This document shows positions 37,158 to 46,286 of a stretch of 48,775 nucleotides of DNA, one piece after another. Position 1 is the first letter of the stretch. Each line of letters starts with the position of its first letter. Source of the DNA: Bacteroidota bacterium (GTDB taxonomy: Bacteria > Bacteroidota > Bacteroidia > Bacteroidales > Prolixibacteraceae); NCBI GenBank assembly GCA_023412195.1, contig JAEYNZ010000150.1:1-48775 (forward strand). Direction: 5' to 3'. The notes below the pieces were generated by a model. It did not search any database. It saw only the letters and a program-made list of their open reading frames with translations, and had not been told where the DNA came from. Position numbers and translations under genes: made by a program.

Positions 37158-39665
37158 TTACTGAATACTAAAACTAAAATTTCCTTTTTCGATTTCCCAA
37201 AGGTTATTAAAGAAACCCGAAACCAGGATTCCATCAACTCCTTCTTTAATATACCCGGAATCAAATATCAGCAGATCGGGATAACCATTAAACCCTGCAA
37301 AATAGTTGTTTGTAAAAGCAGCCTTCATGCCTTTCAAACCGGTTCCTGCAACAATGCCCACACTTGCAGTATCTGAACCCGAACGGGGATATATATAAAA
37401 TGCACCCATATCATCCCCTTTCAGAATATTGTCGCCGAACAGAATCTCCCCGTTTTTGATGACAACAGGCACTTCATCCAGGACAAGTTTCCAGGCCCGG
37501 TTGTTATCGGCATTACCGTATAATACCACATTCCGGTCGGGGTAGTTTTCAGGCTTAAATGCCCGGTCGGCAATGACCTCAATGGAACCATTGGCTTTAT
37601 ACTGGAAGGTTTCAGCATCGAAACGGGCTTTGTTCCGGTACCAGTCATTTTCTTCGGGGCTTCCGCCGGTAGCATATACAAAAACCATCCGGTTACCGAA
37701 CGCAGTTTTAAATCCGCCATTCCGTTGAGGAGTTTTCTCAGCCGGATTGATGACTGCCGGCTTCCATTGGCCGGAATCTTTTTTCAGCAGAATATTGCTT
37801 TTTCCTTCCAAAGTAAGAATTTGTTCATCAATAACAATAACCGGATTTTCTTTTAAATCAAGCTCTGTAAGATGAAATTCAACGGCAGCTGCGTTAACGG
37901 TACTCCCTGTAATGGTATCATTTTGCCGATTAAAATCAACGGAGGAAAACTCCAGCGGTTTTTCCTGCTGATGAACCGTGATCCAATAGTTGGTGGCAGA
38001 AATTCCGGGTGATGCTGTATGAAACTCAATATGATCCACATCGTTCAATTCAGGAATGGAATGCCATTTGAAATAGCTGAACAGCGGTTCCCAGTCAACA
38101 CTCTCGTTGCTATACCAGTGTGAACCACCAGGATATTCATAGTAACAAAAGTCGGGATGAAAACTCCCCAGTGTGTCACGCATCATCCGCGCCTGCTCTG
38201 TTGGCACTACCCGATCCTCACTTCCATGCAGAATATAGATGCCCGACTGCAGGTAATTACGCTTCAGCTTCAGGGTCCTGCCTCCGTTGGCGCTGCGCTG
38301 CAGCATCCGGTAATGCTGGTTGTCTTCAACCATTGAATTCTGCTCACTGCGGCCGTAACCGAGAATATCGGCGTACCCGGCACAGGGGGCTATGGCGGCA
38401 AACTTATCGGGATAGGTCACACCAATCTGCCAGGTTCCGTGGCCTCCCATTGAATGGCCTGTCAGGTAAGTTTTCCGGAGGTCGGTACCGAACACCTTTT
38501 TTGCTTCTGCAAGGACCTCAAGGGCATCTGTGCGCCCCCAGTCTTCCCAGTTGAATCCATAAGGCCTGCGGTTGGTGGGAGCAACCACATGGCACCAGTC
38601 TTTCTGACTGTAGGCGCGTGACTGGTTACGTGCCTCCACCCCTGCCCCATGTACCGAAAGCACCAGCGCCTGGTTGGCTCCGGGTTCAGTGGAAGGGGCA
38701 ACACTGTAGTACTGAACGCTGCCGTCGATGTTACTTAAAAAAGTACGCTCATGGTGGGTACCGGCTTCATGCTGACTGAGCTCAAAGGAAATACGGTGAA
38801 GTTCCTTTCCATTTCCATCTGTCAGCACAAGAGTAGCCTGTATTTTCCCATTTTCCTTTTTTACTGTAGTGGCAGGAATCCTGAATTTCACTTTCCGTAC
38901 GCTCAGTTCCATCACCCGGTCGGTTTTATAAACAGCCTCCTCTCCTGTTTCGAGGATGCAGCGGATGGTCAATCCGGTAAGCTCCTTTTCCAGTGTATTG
39001 ATTAACCTGACTGCCGCCCATTGTTCTTCCGTTTCACCAGCGATAAGCGATGGGACCGTCATGTCGCGGATTGTCAGCATAACAGGCTTTGCAGGGGCAA
39101 CCAGCCTTGCCGTGATGCGGCCAAACCGGCCGGGAGTATATATAATTTCATTCAGCCCTTTTTTCAGCTTAACGGGAACCAGGGTGTATCCAAAATCATA
39201 ATGGTCGCCGGCGATGGGTTTCCCGTTAAAATAACCCTGTGTATGGCCCCGGGCATCAAGCAGCAGCACTTCCTCACGGGGCGACGGATATGGAGTGTAT
39301 AAAAAAGACCGCCTGAGCATTCTTCCCTGAAAAGAATTTTCATCATTGGCTTCAACACTTCGCCAGATGAATGTACTGTCGCCTTTATCGTGCGCCGGAT
39401 GGAGCAGTTGCCCCTCTTCCGGTGCTGTCCATGTTCCATTGGCATAATGCCATGCTATGATGTCGGTTTCCGGCATGAGTCCACGCCCCTGCGTAGCAGC
39501 AGGCAGCAAAAGCCCTTTGGTGAAAACATGAACGACTGCCCCTTCATTGATCTCCTCAACAACTTCGCGGCCGAAATATTCCACAATGTTCTGGGCCTTT
39601 GATGCCATAAACATGGAAAGGAGAATAAGCGTAACAGACATTCCTCTAGTAAAAAACATACTCAT
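37158..39665 (-). CDS. Large secreted alpha/beta hydrolase (prolyl-oligopeptidase/esterase-like)
   Basis: About 835 residues from the start I chose at 39665, which gives a proper signal peptide (MSMFFTRGMSVTLILLSMF, cleavage near SKAQ); an ATG at 39719 would put 18 polar residues before it. Residues about 25-300 are beta-rich accessory modules. The hydrolase core follows: oxyanion strand LVLSVHGAGVEARNQ, nucleophile elbow TGHSMGGHGTWQ (Ser405), an acid in LHGSEDRVVPTEQ, and His516 in YPGGSHWY. A second beta-rich module closes the protein. Family members are esterases or peptidases; the substrate is unknown. No T9SS sorting domain is seen at the end. The gene stands alone, with tandem 15-bp repeats in its upstream region. 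Confidence 0.88.
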   Translation of the reverse strand: MSMFFTRGMSVTLILLSMFMASKAQNIVEYFGREVVEEINEGAVVHVFTKGLLLPAATQGRGLMPETDIIAWHYANGTWTAPEEGQLLHPAHDKGDSTFIWRSVEANDENSFQGRMLRRSFLYTPYPSPREEVLLLDARGHTQGYFNGKPIAGDHYDFGYTLVPVKLKKGLNEIIYTPGRFGRITARLVAPAKPVMLTIRDMTVPSLIAGETEEQWAAVRLINTLEKELTGLTIRCILETGEEAVYKTDRVMELSVRKVKFRIPATTVKKENGKIQATLVLTDGNGKELHRISFELSQHEAGTHHERTFLSNIDGSVQYYSVAPSTEPGANQALVLSVHGAGVEARNQSRAYSQKDWCHVVAPTNRRPYGFNWEDWGRTDALEVLAEAKKVFGTDLRKTYLTGHSMGGHGTWQIGVTYPDKFAAIAPCAGYADILGYGRSEQNSMVEDNQHYRMLQRSANGGRTLKLKRNYLQSGIYILHGSEDRVVPTEQARMMRDTLGSFHPDFCYYEYPGGSHWYSNESVDWEPLFSYFKWHSIPELNDVDHIEFHTASPGISATNYWITVHQQEKPLEFSSVDFNRQNDTITGSTVNAAAVEFHLTELDLKENPVIVIDEQILTLEGKSNILLKKDSGQWKPAVINPAEKTPQRNGGFKTAFGNRMVFVYATGGSPEENDWYRNKARFDAETFQYKANGSIEVIADRAFKPENYPDRNVVLYGNADNNRAWKLVLDEVPVVIKNGEILFGDNILKGDDMGAFYIYPRSGSDTASVGIVAGTGLKGMKAAFTNNYFAGFNGYPDLLIFDSGYIKEGVDGILVSGFFNNLWEIEKGNFSFSIQ

Positions 39666-39730
39666 TTTAATCTGCTTTAAATGGTCTTCAATAAACTTAC
39701 AGGGATTAGCAGCGGGCAAAGTTAAAAAAA

Positions 39731-39892
39731 GATTACTGGATTTTCAGACACTGGATTTTCAGACACTGGATTTTCAGACTAACTCCAGTGTGAGCCATAG
39801 GATTTCACACTTTAACGGGCCTGATTCTAAAAGATTACTGGATTCTCAGATACTGGATTTTCAGACTAACTCCAGTGCAACTGATCCATAGG
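39731..39892. repeat. 15-bp tandem repeats upstream of the secreted hydrolase
   Basis: ACTGGATTTTCAGAC occurs three times in perfect tandem (39735-39779), then twice more with small changes (39837-39866). Both groups are followed by TAACTCCAGTG and CCATAGG, so a larger unit of about 100 bp was duplicated as well. The period of 15 leaves any reading frame unchanged, but no gene covers it. Confidence 0.85.
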
Positions 39893-39919
39893 ATCACCCC
39901 GCCCCCTTTGGCATATTAG

Positions 39920-42177
39920 CAGCTTTTTTTTAAACGGCACTGTCTGAAGGGAACGAACCCAATTATTTTTTTACTGTTAATATAAAACTCCTGATATTTT
40001 TTTACCACAAAAGCACCAATATGAACACAAAAAAGAACACTAAAAGCCATTCGAGGAATTCGTAGAAGAAATTTTTCTTGTCCTTCTCTGCGCCCTGGCC
40101 CTCTGAAGAAACTGCCTCTTCCCTTTGCGCCCTGGCGCCTTTGCGGGTATAACATTGCCGTCGGCTTCAGCCAACGGATGCAGGGCTACCAATGAAGCAG
40201 GGCTTTAGCCACATTATAAATCACTGATTATTAATCTGGCAATCAGTGTGGCTAAAGCCCGCCAATACCGGCATCACCGTGCCGTTGGATAAATCCAACG
40301 GAAATGATTCCCAGAACATCTTACTGCCAGGTCAGCCTAAAAAATGATGAAACTTTAATCATGGAGTCGGCTTCAGCCAACGGGTGGAACTGACTCTTCC
40401 CTTTGCGCCCTGGCGCCTTTGCGTGATAATTCAAACACCAAAGGTGTTTTCTTAATCTGTGAAACAGTGGCAATATCTTAAGCACTTGCTCTGCGCGATA
40501 AAAATTTGCGCCTTTCACCTTAGCGGGTATAACATTGCCGTCGGCTTCAGCCAACGGATGCAGGGCTATCAATGAAGCAGGGCTTTAGCCACATTCTAAA
40601 TCACTGATTATTAATCTGGCAATCAATAAATGTGGCTAAAGCCCGCCAATACCGGCATCACCGTGCCGTTGGATAAATCCAACGGAAATGATTCCCAGAA
40701 CATCTTACTGCCAGGTCAACCTAAAAAATGATGATGCTTCAAACATTGCCGTCGGCTTCAGCCAATGGGTGGAACTGCCTCTTCCCTTTGCGCCCTGGCG
40801 CCTTTGTGTGATAATTCTCAGAACACCGAAGGTGTTTTCTTAATCTGGGTATCTGTGGCATAGGAGCCTTTAGGGCCAGGAGCAGAGTGCTGAGGATATC
40901 TTATTTCTTAATACTGTGGCAATATCTTAAGCACTTGCTCTGCGCGATAAAAATCTCCTTTCTTCATATAACTCTTCGAGGTATTCCAACCCTCGAAGGT
41001 TGCGAACGAGGCTTCTTCCGATGAACTAAGTCTTTTGCGATTACCTGTTCCCTCACTCCTCCCATGTTCCTTCATTCTGGGAATCTGTGGAAATATCGAT
41101 AAACACACCCGGCAACTTAAGGAACGGCCTCTTCCCTTTGCGCCCTGGCGCCTTAGCGGGTATAAAATTGTCGTCGGCTTCAGCCAACGGATGCAAAGCT
41201 AACAATGAAGCATGGCTTTAGCCACATTATAAATCACTGATTATTAATCTGGCAATCAGTGTGACTAAAGCCCGCCAATACCGGCATCACCGTGCCGATG
41301 GATAAATCCAATGGAAATAATCCCACAAGAACATCTTACTGCCAGGTCAGCCTAAAAATGATGAAACTTTAATCATGGCGTCGGCTTCAGCCAACGGGTG
41401 GAACTAACTCTTCCCTTTGCGCCCTGGCGCCTTTGCGGTGATAATTCTCAGAACACCGAAGGTGTTTTCTTAATCTTTGAATCTGTGGCAATATCTTAAG
41501 CACTTGCTCTGCGCGATAAAAATTTGCGCCTTTCACCTTAGCGGGTATAACATTGCCGTCGGCTTCAGCCAACGGTTACAGGGCTAACAATGAAGCAGGG
41601 CTTAAGCCACGTTATATATCACTGATTATTAATCTGGCAATCAAGAAATGTGGCTAAAGCCCGCCTAAACCGGCATCACCTTGCCGTTGGATAAATCCAA
41701 CGGAAATGATCCCACAAGAACATCTTACTGCCAGGTCAACCTTAAAAAATGATGAAACTTTAATCATGGCGTCGGCTTCAGCCAACGGGTGGAACTAACT
41801 CTTCCCTTTGCGCCCTGGCGCCTTTGCGTGATAATTCTCAGAACACCGAAGGTGTTTTCTTCTTAAGCACTTGCTCTGCGCGATAAAAATTTGCGCCTTT
41901 CACCTTTGCGGGTATAACATTGCCGTCGGCTTCAGCCAACGGGTGCAGGGCTATCAATGGAGCAGGGCTTTAGCCAACGGGTGGAACTAACTCTTCCCTT
42001 TGCGCCCTGGCGCCTTTGCGGTGATAATTCTCAGAACACCGAAGGTGTTATCTTAATCTGTGAAACAGCGGCAAACGAGCATAGAGTATAGAGCAAACCT
42101 GCCTGCCGGCAGACAGGGAGCATAGGGCCAGGAGTAGAGTGCTGATGGATATCTTTTTTCAGACTACTCTGAATTTT
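39920..42177. repeat. Gene-free array of mosaic palindromic repeats
   Basis: The array is built from a roughly 380-bp unit that recurs near 40154, 40534, 41168, 41554 and 41917, in parts shortened or rearranged. Each unit has GTCGGCTTCAGCCAACGG (nine or more occurrences), GGGCTTTAGCC facing GGCTAAAGCCC, the hairpin CCGTTGGATAAATCCAACGG, TCTTACTGCCAGGTCA, CTTCCCTTTGCGCCCTGGCG, CACCGAAGGTG and CACTTGCTCTGCGCGATAAA. These are REP/BIME-like intergenic modules. Positions 39920-40080 are AT-rich flank, and 42060-42177 hold CTGCCGGCAG and GAGCATAGAG-type fragments. The frames here encode nothing convincing. Confidence 0.88.
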
Positions 42178-42276
42178 TATACCTAAACAGGTATATCAAA
42201 ATTAATTCTATTTAATTTATACCCGATAGGTTATAATATCCTTACTTTATATTAATTTTATACCCTTTAAGGTATA
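42178..42276 (+). promoter_or_regulatory. Triple operator of the hipBST operon
   Basis: Three palindromes of the form TATACC-n6-GGTATA precede hipB: 42178-42195 (perfect), 42218-42235 (right half GTTATA, one mismatch) and 42259-42276 (perfect). Centres are spaced 40 and 41 bp, about four helical turns, so dimers would sit on the same face. The last ends 3 bp before the hipB start codon and must overlap the ribosome-binding region. HipB-type repressors are known to bind several spaced palindromes. A -7-like TAATTTTA lies between the second and third. Confidence 0.85.
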
Positions 42277-42279
42277 CAA

Positions 42280-42483
42280 ATGAAATTAAATGAATTTGTA
42301 AAATCAAAACGTGGATCAGTCCGCTTAACACAGCCCGAACTGGCTGAAAAGGCTGGCGTTGGATTACGGTTCATCCGCGATCTGGAACAGGGAAAACAAA
42401 CCCTGCGACTCGACAAGGTAAACCAGGTGTTAAAGCTGTTTGGCTATGAAGCCGGACCTGTTAAAATACAAGAGATTGACTAA
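42280..42483 (+). CDS. hipB: HipB-like antitoxin/repressor
   Basis: A 67-residue helix-turn-helix protein of the XRE type. The HTH is TQPELAEKAGVGLRFIRDLEQGKQTLRLDKVNQVLKLFG in essence, spanning residues about 17-55, with the FIRDLEQGK recognition part typical of Bacteroidota HipB/y4mF proteins. It would bind the three palindromes directly upstream and repress the operon, and may also hold the HipS-HipT pair. Its stop and the hipS start share a base (TAATG), so translation is coupled. The short C-terminal tail (KIQEID) is normal for this group. Confidence 0.92.
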   Translation: MKLNEFVKSKRGSVRLTQPELAEKAGVGLRFIRDLEQGKQTLRLDKVNQVLKLFGYEAGPVKIQEID

Positions 42484-42818
42484 TGGCAAAGAGAAAAGCT
42501 GAAATAAGAATGCACAGCCATACCGCAGGCTGGCTGGTTCAGGACGAGGAGGGCTACCATTTTCAGTACGACCCGGCTTACCTTCATTCTGAATCCCCTC
42601 AGGCTGTAAGCCTGACTTTGCCTTTACAGGAACCCGCATATACTTCCAAAGTCATGTTCCCGTTTTTCGATGGCCTGATTCCTGAAGGTTGGTTGCTCGA
42701 CATTGCTGAAAGAAACTGGAAGTTGAACCCTCGTGACAGAATGGGCCTTTTGATGGCCTGTTGCAAAGACTGTATCGGGGCAGTGAGTGTAATCCCCGTT
42801 AATGAAGATATTGAATAA
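42483..42818 (+). CDS. hipS: HipS: separate N-terminal HipA subdomain (small subunit)
   Basis: A 111-residue protein equal to the N-subdomain-1 of HipA (beta-rich start, then PFFDGLIPEGWLLDIAERNWK, DRMGLLMACCKDCIGAVSV). In one-gene HipA toxins this domain is fused to the kinase; here it is a gene of its own. In the E. coli O127 HipBST system the equivalent small protein HipS, not HipB, neutralises the kinase by inserting a tryptophan near the active site. Trp70 in PEGWLL is the obvious candidate here. It overlaps hipB by one base and ends 3 bp before hipT. Confidence 0.9.
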   Translation: MAKRKAEIRMHSHTAGWLVQDEEGYHFQYDPAYLHSESPQAVSLTLPLQEPAYTSKVMFPFFDGLIPEGWLLDIAERNWKLNPRDRMGLLMACCKDCIGAVSVIPVNEDIE

Positions 42819-42821
42819 ATC

Positions 42822-43760
42822 ATGAATTGCCTTTACTGTTATAAACCATTGGCTGCAGGAGAACAGGATTTCCACGCCTCGTGCAGTAAAAGAATGTTCG
42901 GACAATCAATCCCCCCGGTTTTGCCTTACCACGAAGATGAACTGGAAAAACTGGCTGAAGAAGTTTTAAAAACCCAGACTTCTGTAACCGGTGTGCAGGC
43001 GAAACTTTCGCTTCATTTAACCTCCGGCAGACAATCGAATGCACCAAAACGGTTTACAATCGTTGGACTCTGGGGCGGGTACATACTTAAACCTCCGGTC
43101 CCAAATTATCCCCAGTTGCCCGAAGTTGAAGATCTGACTATGCACCTGGCAAAACTGACTAAAATAAAGACAGTGCCGCATAGTTTGATCCGCATGCAAT
43201 CAGGGAACCTTGCCTACATCACCAAACGCATTGACCGATCCAAAAATGAAAAACTGCACATGGAAGACATGTGTCAGCTGACAGAGCGGCTGACTGAGGA
43301 AAAATACAATGGAAGTTACGAGCAGGTTGGTAAGGCAATTTTAAAATATTCTACAAATCCGGGGCTTGATGTTGTAAATTTTTGCGAGCTTGTGGTATTT
43401 TCCTATTTAACAGGGAATGCAGACATGCACCTGAAAAATTTCTCACTGATCTGCCACCCCCCGCAAGGCATTGTGCTTTCCCCTGCTTACGATTTGGTGG
43501 CAACAGCGTTGGTACATCCTGCTGACTATGAGGATCTGGCACTTACCCTTAACGGGAAAAAGAAGAAAATCAAAAGGAACGACTTTAAAGCAGCATTCAC
43601 CACCCTCCGGCTGGATGAAAAACAGCAGGATAACATCTTTAAAAAGATGGAAAAAAGCTGTACCGGCTGGATGGATTTTATCGATACCAGTTTTCTGACC
43701 AGCGATTTTCGGGAAAGCTATAAAAACCTGATCGAAAAAAGGATTAACAGGTTACTTTGA
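42822..43760 (+). CDS. hipT: HipT: HipA-type Ser/Thr kinase toxin
   Basis: A 312-residue kinase toxin. The Gly-rich loop is TSVTGVQAKLSL (Ser54, Thr56 as candidate autophosphorylation sites), the ATP lysine is in YILKPP (Lys90), the catalytic loop is TGNADMHLKNFSL (Asp201, Asn206), and the metal aspartate is in SPAYDLVAT (Asp224). Active relatives phosphorylate an aminoacyl-tRNA synthetase (GltX for HipA, TrpS for HipT) and cause growth arrest. An N-terminal CLYC plus HASC (Cys3, Cys6, His18, Cys21) resembles a small zinc-binding knuckle. All active-site residues are present. The end overlaps the convergent WYL gene by 17 bp. Confidence 0.93.
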   Translation: MNCLYCYKPLAAGEQDFHASCSKRMFGQSIPPVLPYHEDELEKLAEEVLKTQTSVTGVQAKLSLHLTSGRQSNAPKRFTIVGLWGGYILKPPVPNYPQLPEVEDLTMHLAKLTKIKTVPHSLIRMQSGNLAYITKRIDRSKNEKLHMEDMCQLTERLTEEKYNGSYEQVGKAILKYSTNPGLDVVNFCELVVFSYLTGNADMHLKNFSLICHPPQGIVLSPAYDLVATALVHPADYEDLALTLNGKKKKIKRNDFKAAFTTLRLDEKQQDNIFKKMEKSCTGWMDFIDTSFLTSDFRESYKNLIEKRINRLL

Positions 43761-44610
43761 ACAACCCCTCGGGCTTCACTACCTTCACCTCCTGCCCGTA
43801 CGACCTCAATTCCATCACAAAATCATAGGTTACTGCCAGGTGAAGTTTTATGCGCAGCTCCTTGTCATTATCGGCAATGATCTCCTGCGAGTGGTGCAGA
43901 GGCAGCGATTTAATGTACTTTCCCTGCCACGGCGTAAACGACAGGATCACTTCCTCCGCCGGCTGCCCTTTATTGACAATGATCCCAAAACTGTTCTTAA
44001 AGTAGTCCTTCACTGAAAAATCAGCCGGGTAAATGAACTTTGCTTTGGTGATTGTAAGGTCGCTCAGCCTGTCGAGACCGTAAATCCTGATTTCACCTAT
44101 GGCTGTGTCCTCTCCCACCAGGTACCACCGGTTGCGGAATTCCTTCAGGGCATACGGATTTACAATTTTCAGTGAAGGCTTGTCGTCCCAAAACTTCTGA
44201 TGCCGGAATTTTACCTGCAGGCTGTTCCTGATGGCGTGAAGCAGTCCGTTCAGGTTTTCGGTGCCTGCCGTTTTCCGGCTCTCAAAATGGATGTAATCCG
44301 ACAGCCTGCCGGTGATGTTAAAGGCATTGAAGGTATCGAATGCTTCAAGAATGCGGGTGTTCATCTCCGGCTGGCCCTCCATGTCAAGGAAGTAAACCTT
44401 TCGGTTTGCATCCCACTCGATGGAGATATTGAAAAGCTCAAGGATGTCAATCCGGTCGCGGTCGAACGTGCGCTTGCTGATACTAAGTTTACATTCCTGG
44501 AGTTCCGACTGGGTTTCAAGATAATCTGCAATCTCCCTGAACGTGCAGGGTTTCCTGCGAATCTTGTTGATGATCAGGTTAAAGCGTGTGAACTTTTCTT
44601 TCTGTGACAT
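43744..44610 (-). CDS. WYL-domain transcriptional regulator
   Basis: A 288-residue regulator from the start I chose at 44610 (MSQKEKFTRFNLIINKIRR); an upstream ATG at 44673 would place 21 residues inside the preceding gene. The N-terminal part is a winged HTH (TFREIADYLETQSELQ, ISKRTFDRDRIDI). The C-terminal WYL domain has NPYALKEFRNRWYLVG and IRIYGLDRLSDL, followed by the WCX extension. WYL domains sense single-stranded nucleic acid or nucleotides in phage-defence regulation. It starts 5 bp after the AAA ATPase stop, so the two form an operon, and its 3' end overlaps hipT by 17 bp tail to tail. Confidence 0.92.
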   Translation of the reverse strand: MSQKEKFTRFNLIINKIRRKPCTFREIADYLETQSELQECKLSISKRTFDRDRIDILELFNISIEWDANRKVYFLDMEGQPEMNTRILEAFDTFNAFNITGRLSDYIHFESRKTAGTENLNGLLHAIRNSLQVKFRHQKFWDDKPSLKIVNPYALKEFRNRWYLVGEDTAIGEIRIYGLDRLSDLTITKAKFIYPADFSVKDYFKNSFGIIVNKGQPAEEVILSFTPWQGKYIKSLPLHHSQEIIADNDKELRIKLHLAVTYDFVMELRSYGQEVKVVKPEGLFKVTC

Positions 44611-44615
44611 AACGT

Positions 44616-46286
44616 TCAGGTTTTGGAATAGCCAATTTTGGTTGATCTTGTCAGTTGATGTTCCTCCCTGCAATAACTTACAATATTATTGAAATTTACC
44701 GTTTCGCCGTATATAACGCTGTGCATTTCGCTTTTTCGTAAAATATTGTCGATCTGTGCCCCCGAAAAATCGAAACGTGCTGACAGTTCATCACATTCAC
44801 TGACACCAAGCTCCGGAAACTTCATCTTCCATATCCTTGCCTTGATGTTGACATCCGGTTTCTCAAACCCGACCTTAAACAGGAAACGCCTGTTGAATGC
44901 CGCATCAAAATTACCGGTGCAGTTTGTTGTGGCCATCATGATGCCTTCAAACTGCTCCAGTTCCTCAAGGAGGATATTCTGGATGGTGTTTTCTGTCTGC
45001 GACACGCCCGACGAACGCAGCATCCGCCGGGAAGAGAAAATGGCATCCGCTTCGTTGAACAGCAGCACTGGAATCTGATCGCATTCCTTCATCAGGTTTT
45101 TGTATCCGGAAAAAATGCGCTTTATAATCTTCTCGCTCTCCCCGTACCACAGCGACTTAGCCTGACTGATATCCACCCTGTACACCTTCCGACCGGTCTC
45201 CCGTGCAAGCTGCATCACCAGTTCCGTCTTGCCCGTCCCCGGCTCCCCGTGAAAAAGGATGGTGATTCCCTTCGGCAGATTTTTAGAGGAAAGCCGTTCC
45301 CGGGTTGCAGCCAGGTTTTCTTCCGTAAGGACATTCCTGACAAGGCCCAGGCGGCTTTCCATCTCGTCACTGAAAATAAGGGTACGGGGTAACACACCGG
45401 AGGGCTCTGTGATGTTGTTGCGGTTGGGAAGGTTCTGCATGACTTTCAGTCCGCAGCTTTCAAGCATTTGGCACGACTGCTCTGTAAGTTTCAGCGAAGC
45501 ATCGTTGAAAAACCTGGCTTCCACAAGCTCCACAAGGTTGTTTTTCAGCAAGGCATTCTCACCTGAGATGATTTTCTGGCGGTAGCTGATCTTCTCCACC
45601 GGGTCATCATAAATAAGATCGGTTGCCTTGTCGATATCCGCCCCCTCCTCTCCTGCCAGCGTTTTCCAGGTGAGATACAGGAACAGATAATTATCGGCAG
45701 TATGCAAGCTGTAGTCAGCAACTTTTTTAATCAATGGGAAATGAATGTATTCATGAAAAATCAGCCTTGTTTTCAGGAACAGTTCAGGGGTGGATATATC
45801 TTCACCATTCCGCTTCTCTGCAAGGCTGAACAGCCTGCCCAGCACCTCCAGTACATCCTCCATTTTCTTCTCTGCCAGGTCGGGCATGGATTTATTCTGA
45901 AGGATCGCCGTGGTTACCTCTTCGCTTACCATAAAATGGTCACTTGCCAGGGCAAGTTGCTGCCGGTGCAGTGATTTCTCCTTCCGGAAGATCCCCTTGT
46001 CGCACAGGTTAATAAAATCATCGCTGTAATAAAGGATTTCAATGGGGTTGCACCTGAAGTACTCCCCAAGGTCGTTCAGGGTGACCGGATCACACTTGTA
46101 ATTCATCGACATCACCACTGCCACAAAAAAAGACTGGGTGGCAGTGACCCCGAAATAATGAGACAACAGCCCCAGGTCACTGCCTGTCTCACTGAAGACC
46201 TCCAGCCGCAGCCTGCACTTCCTCGCCTGTTCATACACCCTGCCGATGCTCTCCAGCAGCTTGATTTTCAGATTTGCCTCCTCCAT
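44616..46286 (-). CDS. AAA+ ATPase with unknown N-terminal region, partner of a WYL regulator
   Basis: A 556-residue protein. The C-terminal third is a classical AAA module: Walker A FHGEPGTGKTELV (347-354), pore-loop-like SLWYGESEK, Walker B LLFNEADAIF in which the usual Asp is Asn411 while Glu412 stays, sensor-1 MMATTN, and arginine-finger FNRRFLF. The first 330 residues, helical with a possible winged helix (LNDLGEYFRCNPIEILYYSDDF), match nothing I recognise and probably bind the target. It is related to classical AAA unfoldases or remodellers, not proteases, since no protease domain follows. The gene pairs with a WYL regulator 5 bp downstream. Its start codon lies inside a perfect 11-bp inverted repeat. 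Confidence 0.85.
   Translation of the reverse strand: MEEANLKIKLLESIGRVYEQARKCRLRLEVFSETGSDLGLLSHYFGVTATQSFFVAVVMSMNYKCDPVTLNDLGEYFRCNPIEILYYSDDFINLCDKGIFRKEKSLHRQQLALASDHFMVSEEVTTAILQNKSMPDLAEKKMEDVLEVLGRLFSLAEKRNGEDISTPELFLKTRLIFHEYIHFPLIKKVADYSLHTADNYLFLYLTWKTLAGEEGADIDKATDLIYDDPVEKISYRQKIISGENALLKNNLVELVEARFFNDASLKLTEQSCQMLESCGLKVMQNLPNRNNITEPSGVLPRTLIFSDEMESRLGLVRNVLTEENLAATRERLSSKNLPKGITILFHGEPGTGKTELVMQLARETGRKVYRVDISQAKSLWYGESEKIIKRIFSGYKNLMKECDQIPVLLFNEADAIFSSRRMLRSSGVSQTENTIQNILLEELEQFEGIMMATTNCTGNFDAAFNRRFLFKVGFEKPDVNIKARIWKMKFPELGVSECDELSARFDFSGAQIDNILRKSEMHSVIYGETVNFNNIVSYCREEHQLTRSTKIGYSKT

Noticed and set aside
37158..39665. Secreted hydrolase as the enzyme of the sus loci
   Set aside because: It is about 26 kb away in another transcript, and its substrate is unknown.
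39920..42177. Possible CRISPR array because of regular repeats
   Set aside because: The units are about 380 bp, contain several internal palindromes and lack short unique spacers between constant repeats. No cas gene is nearby.
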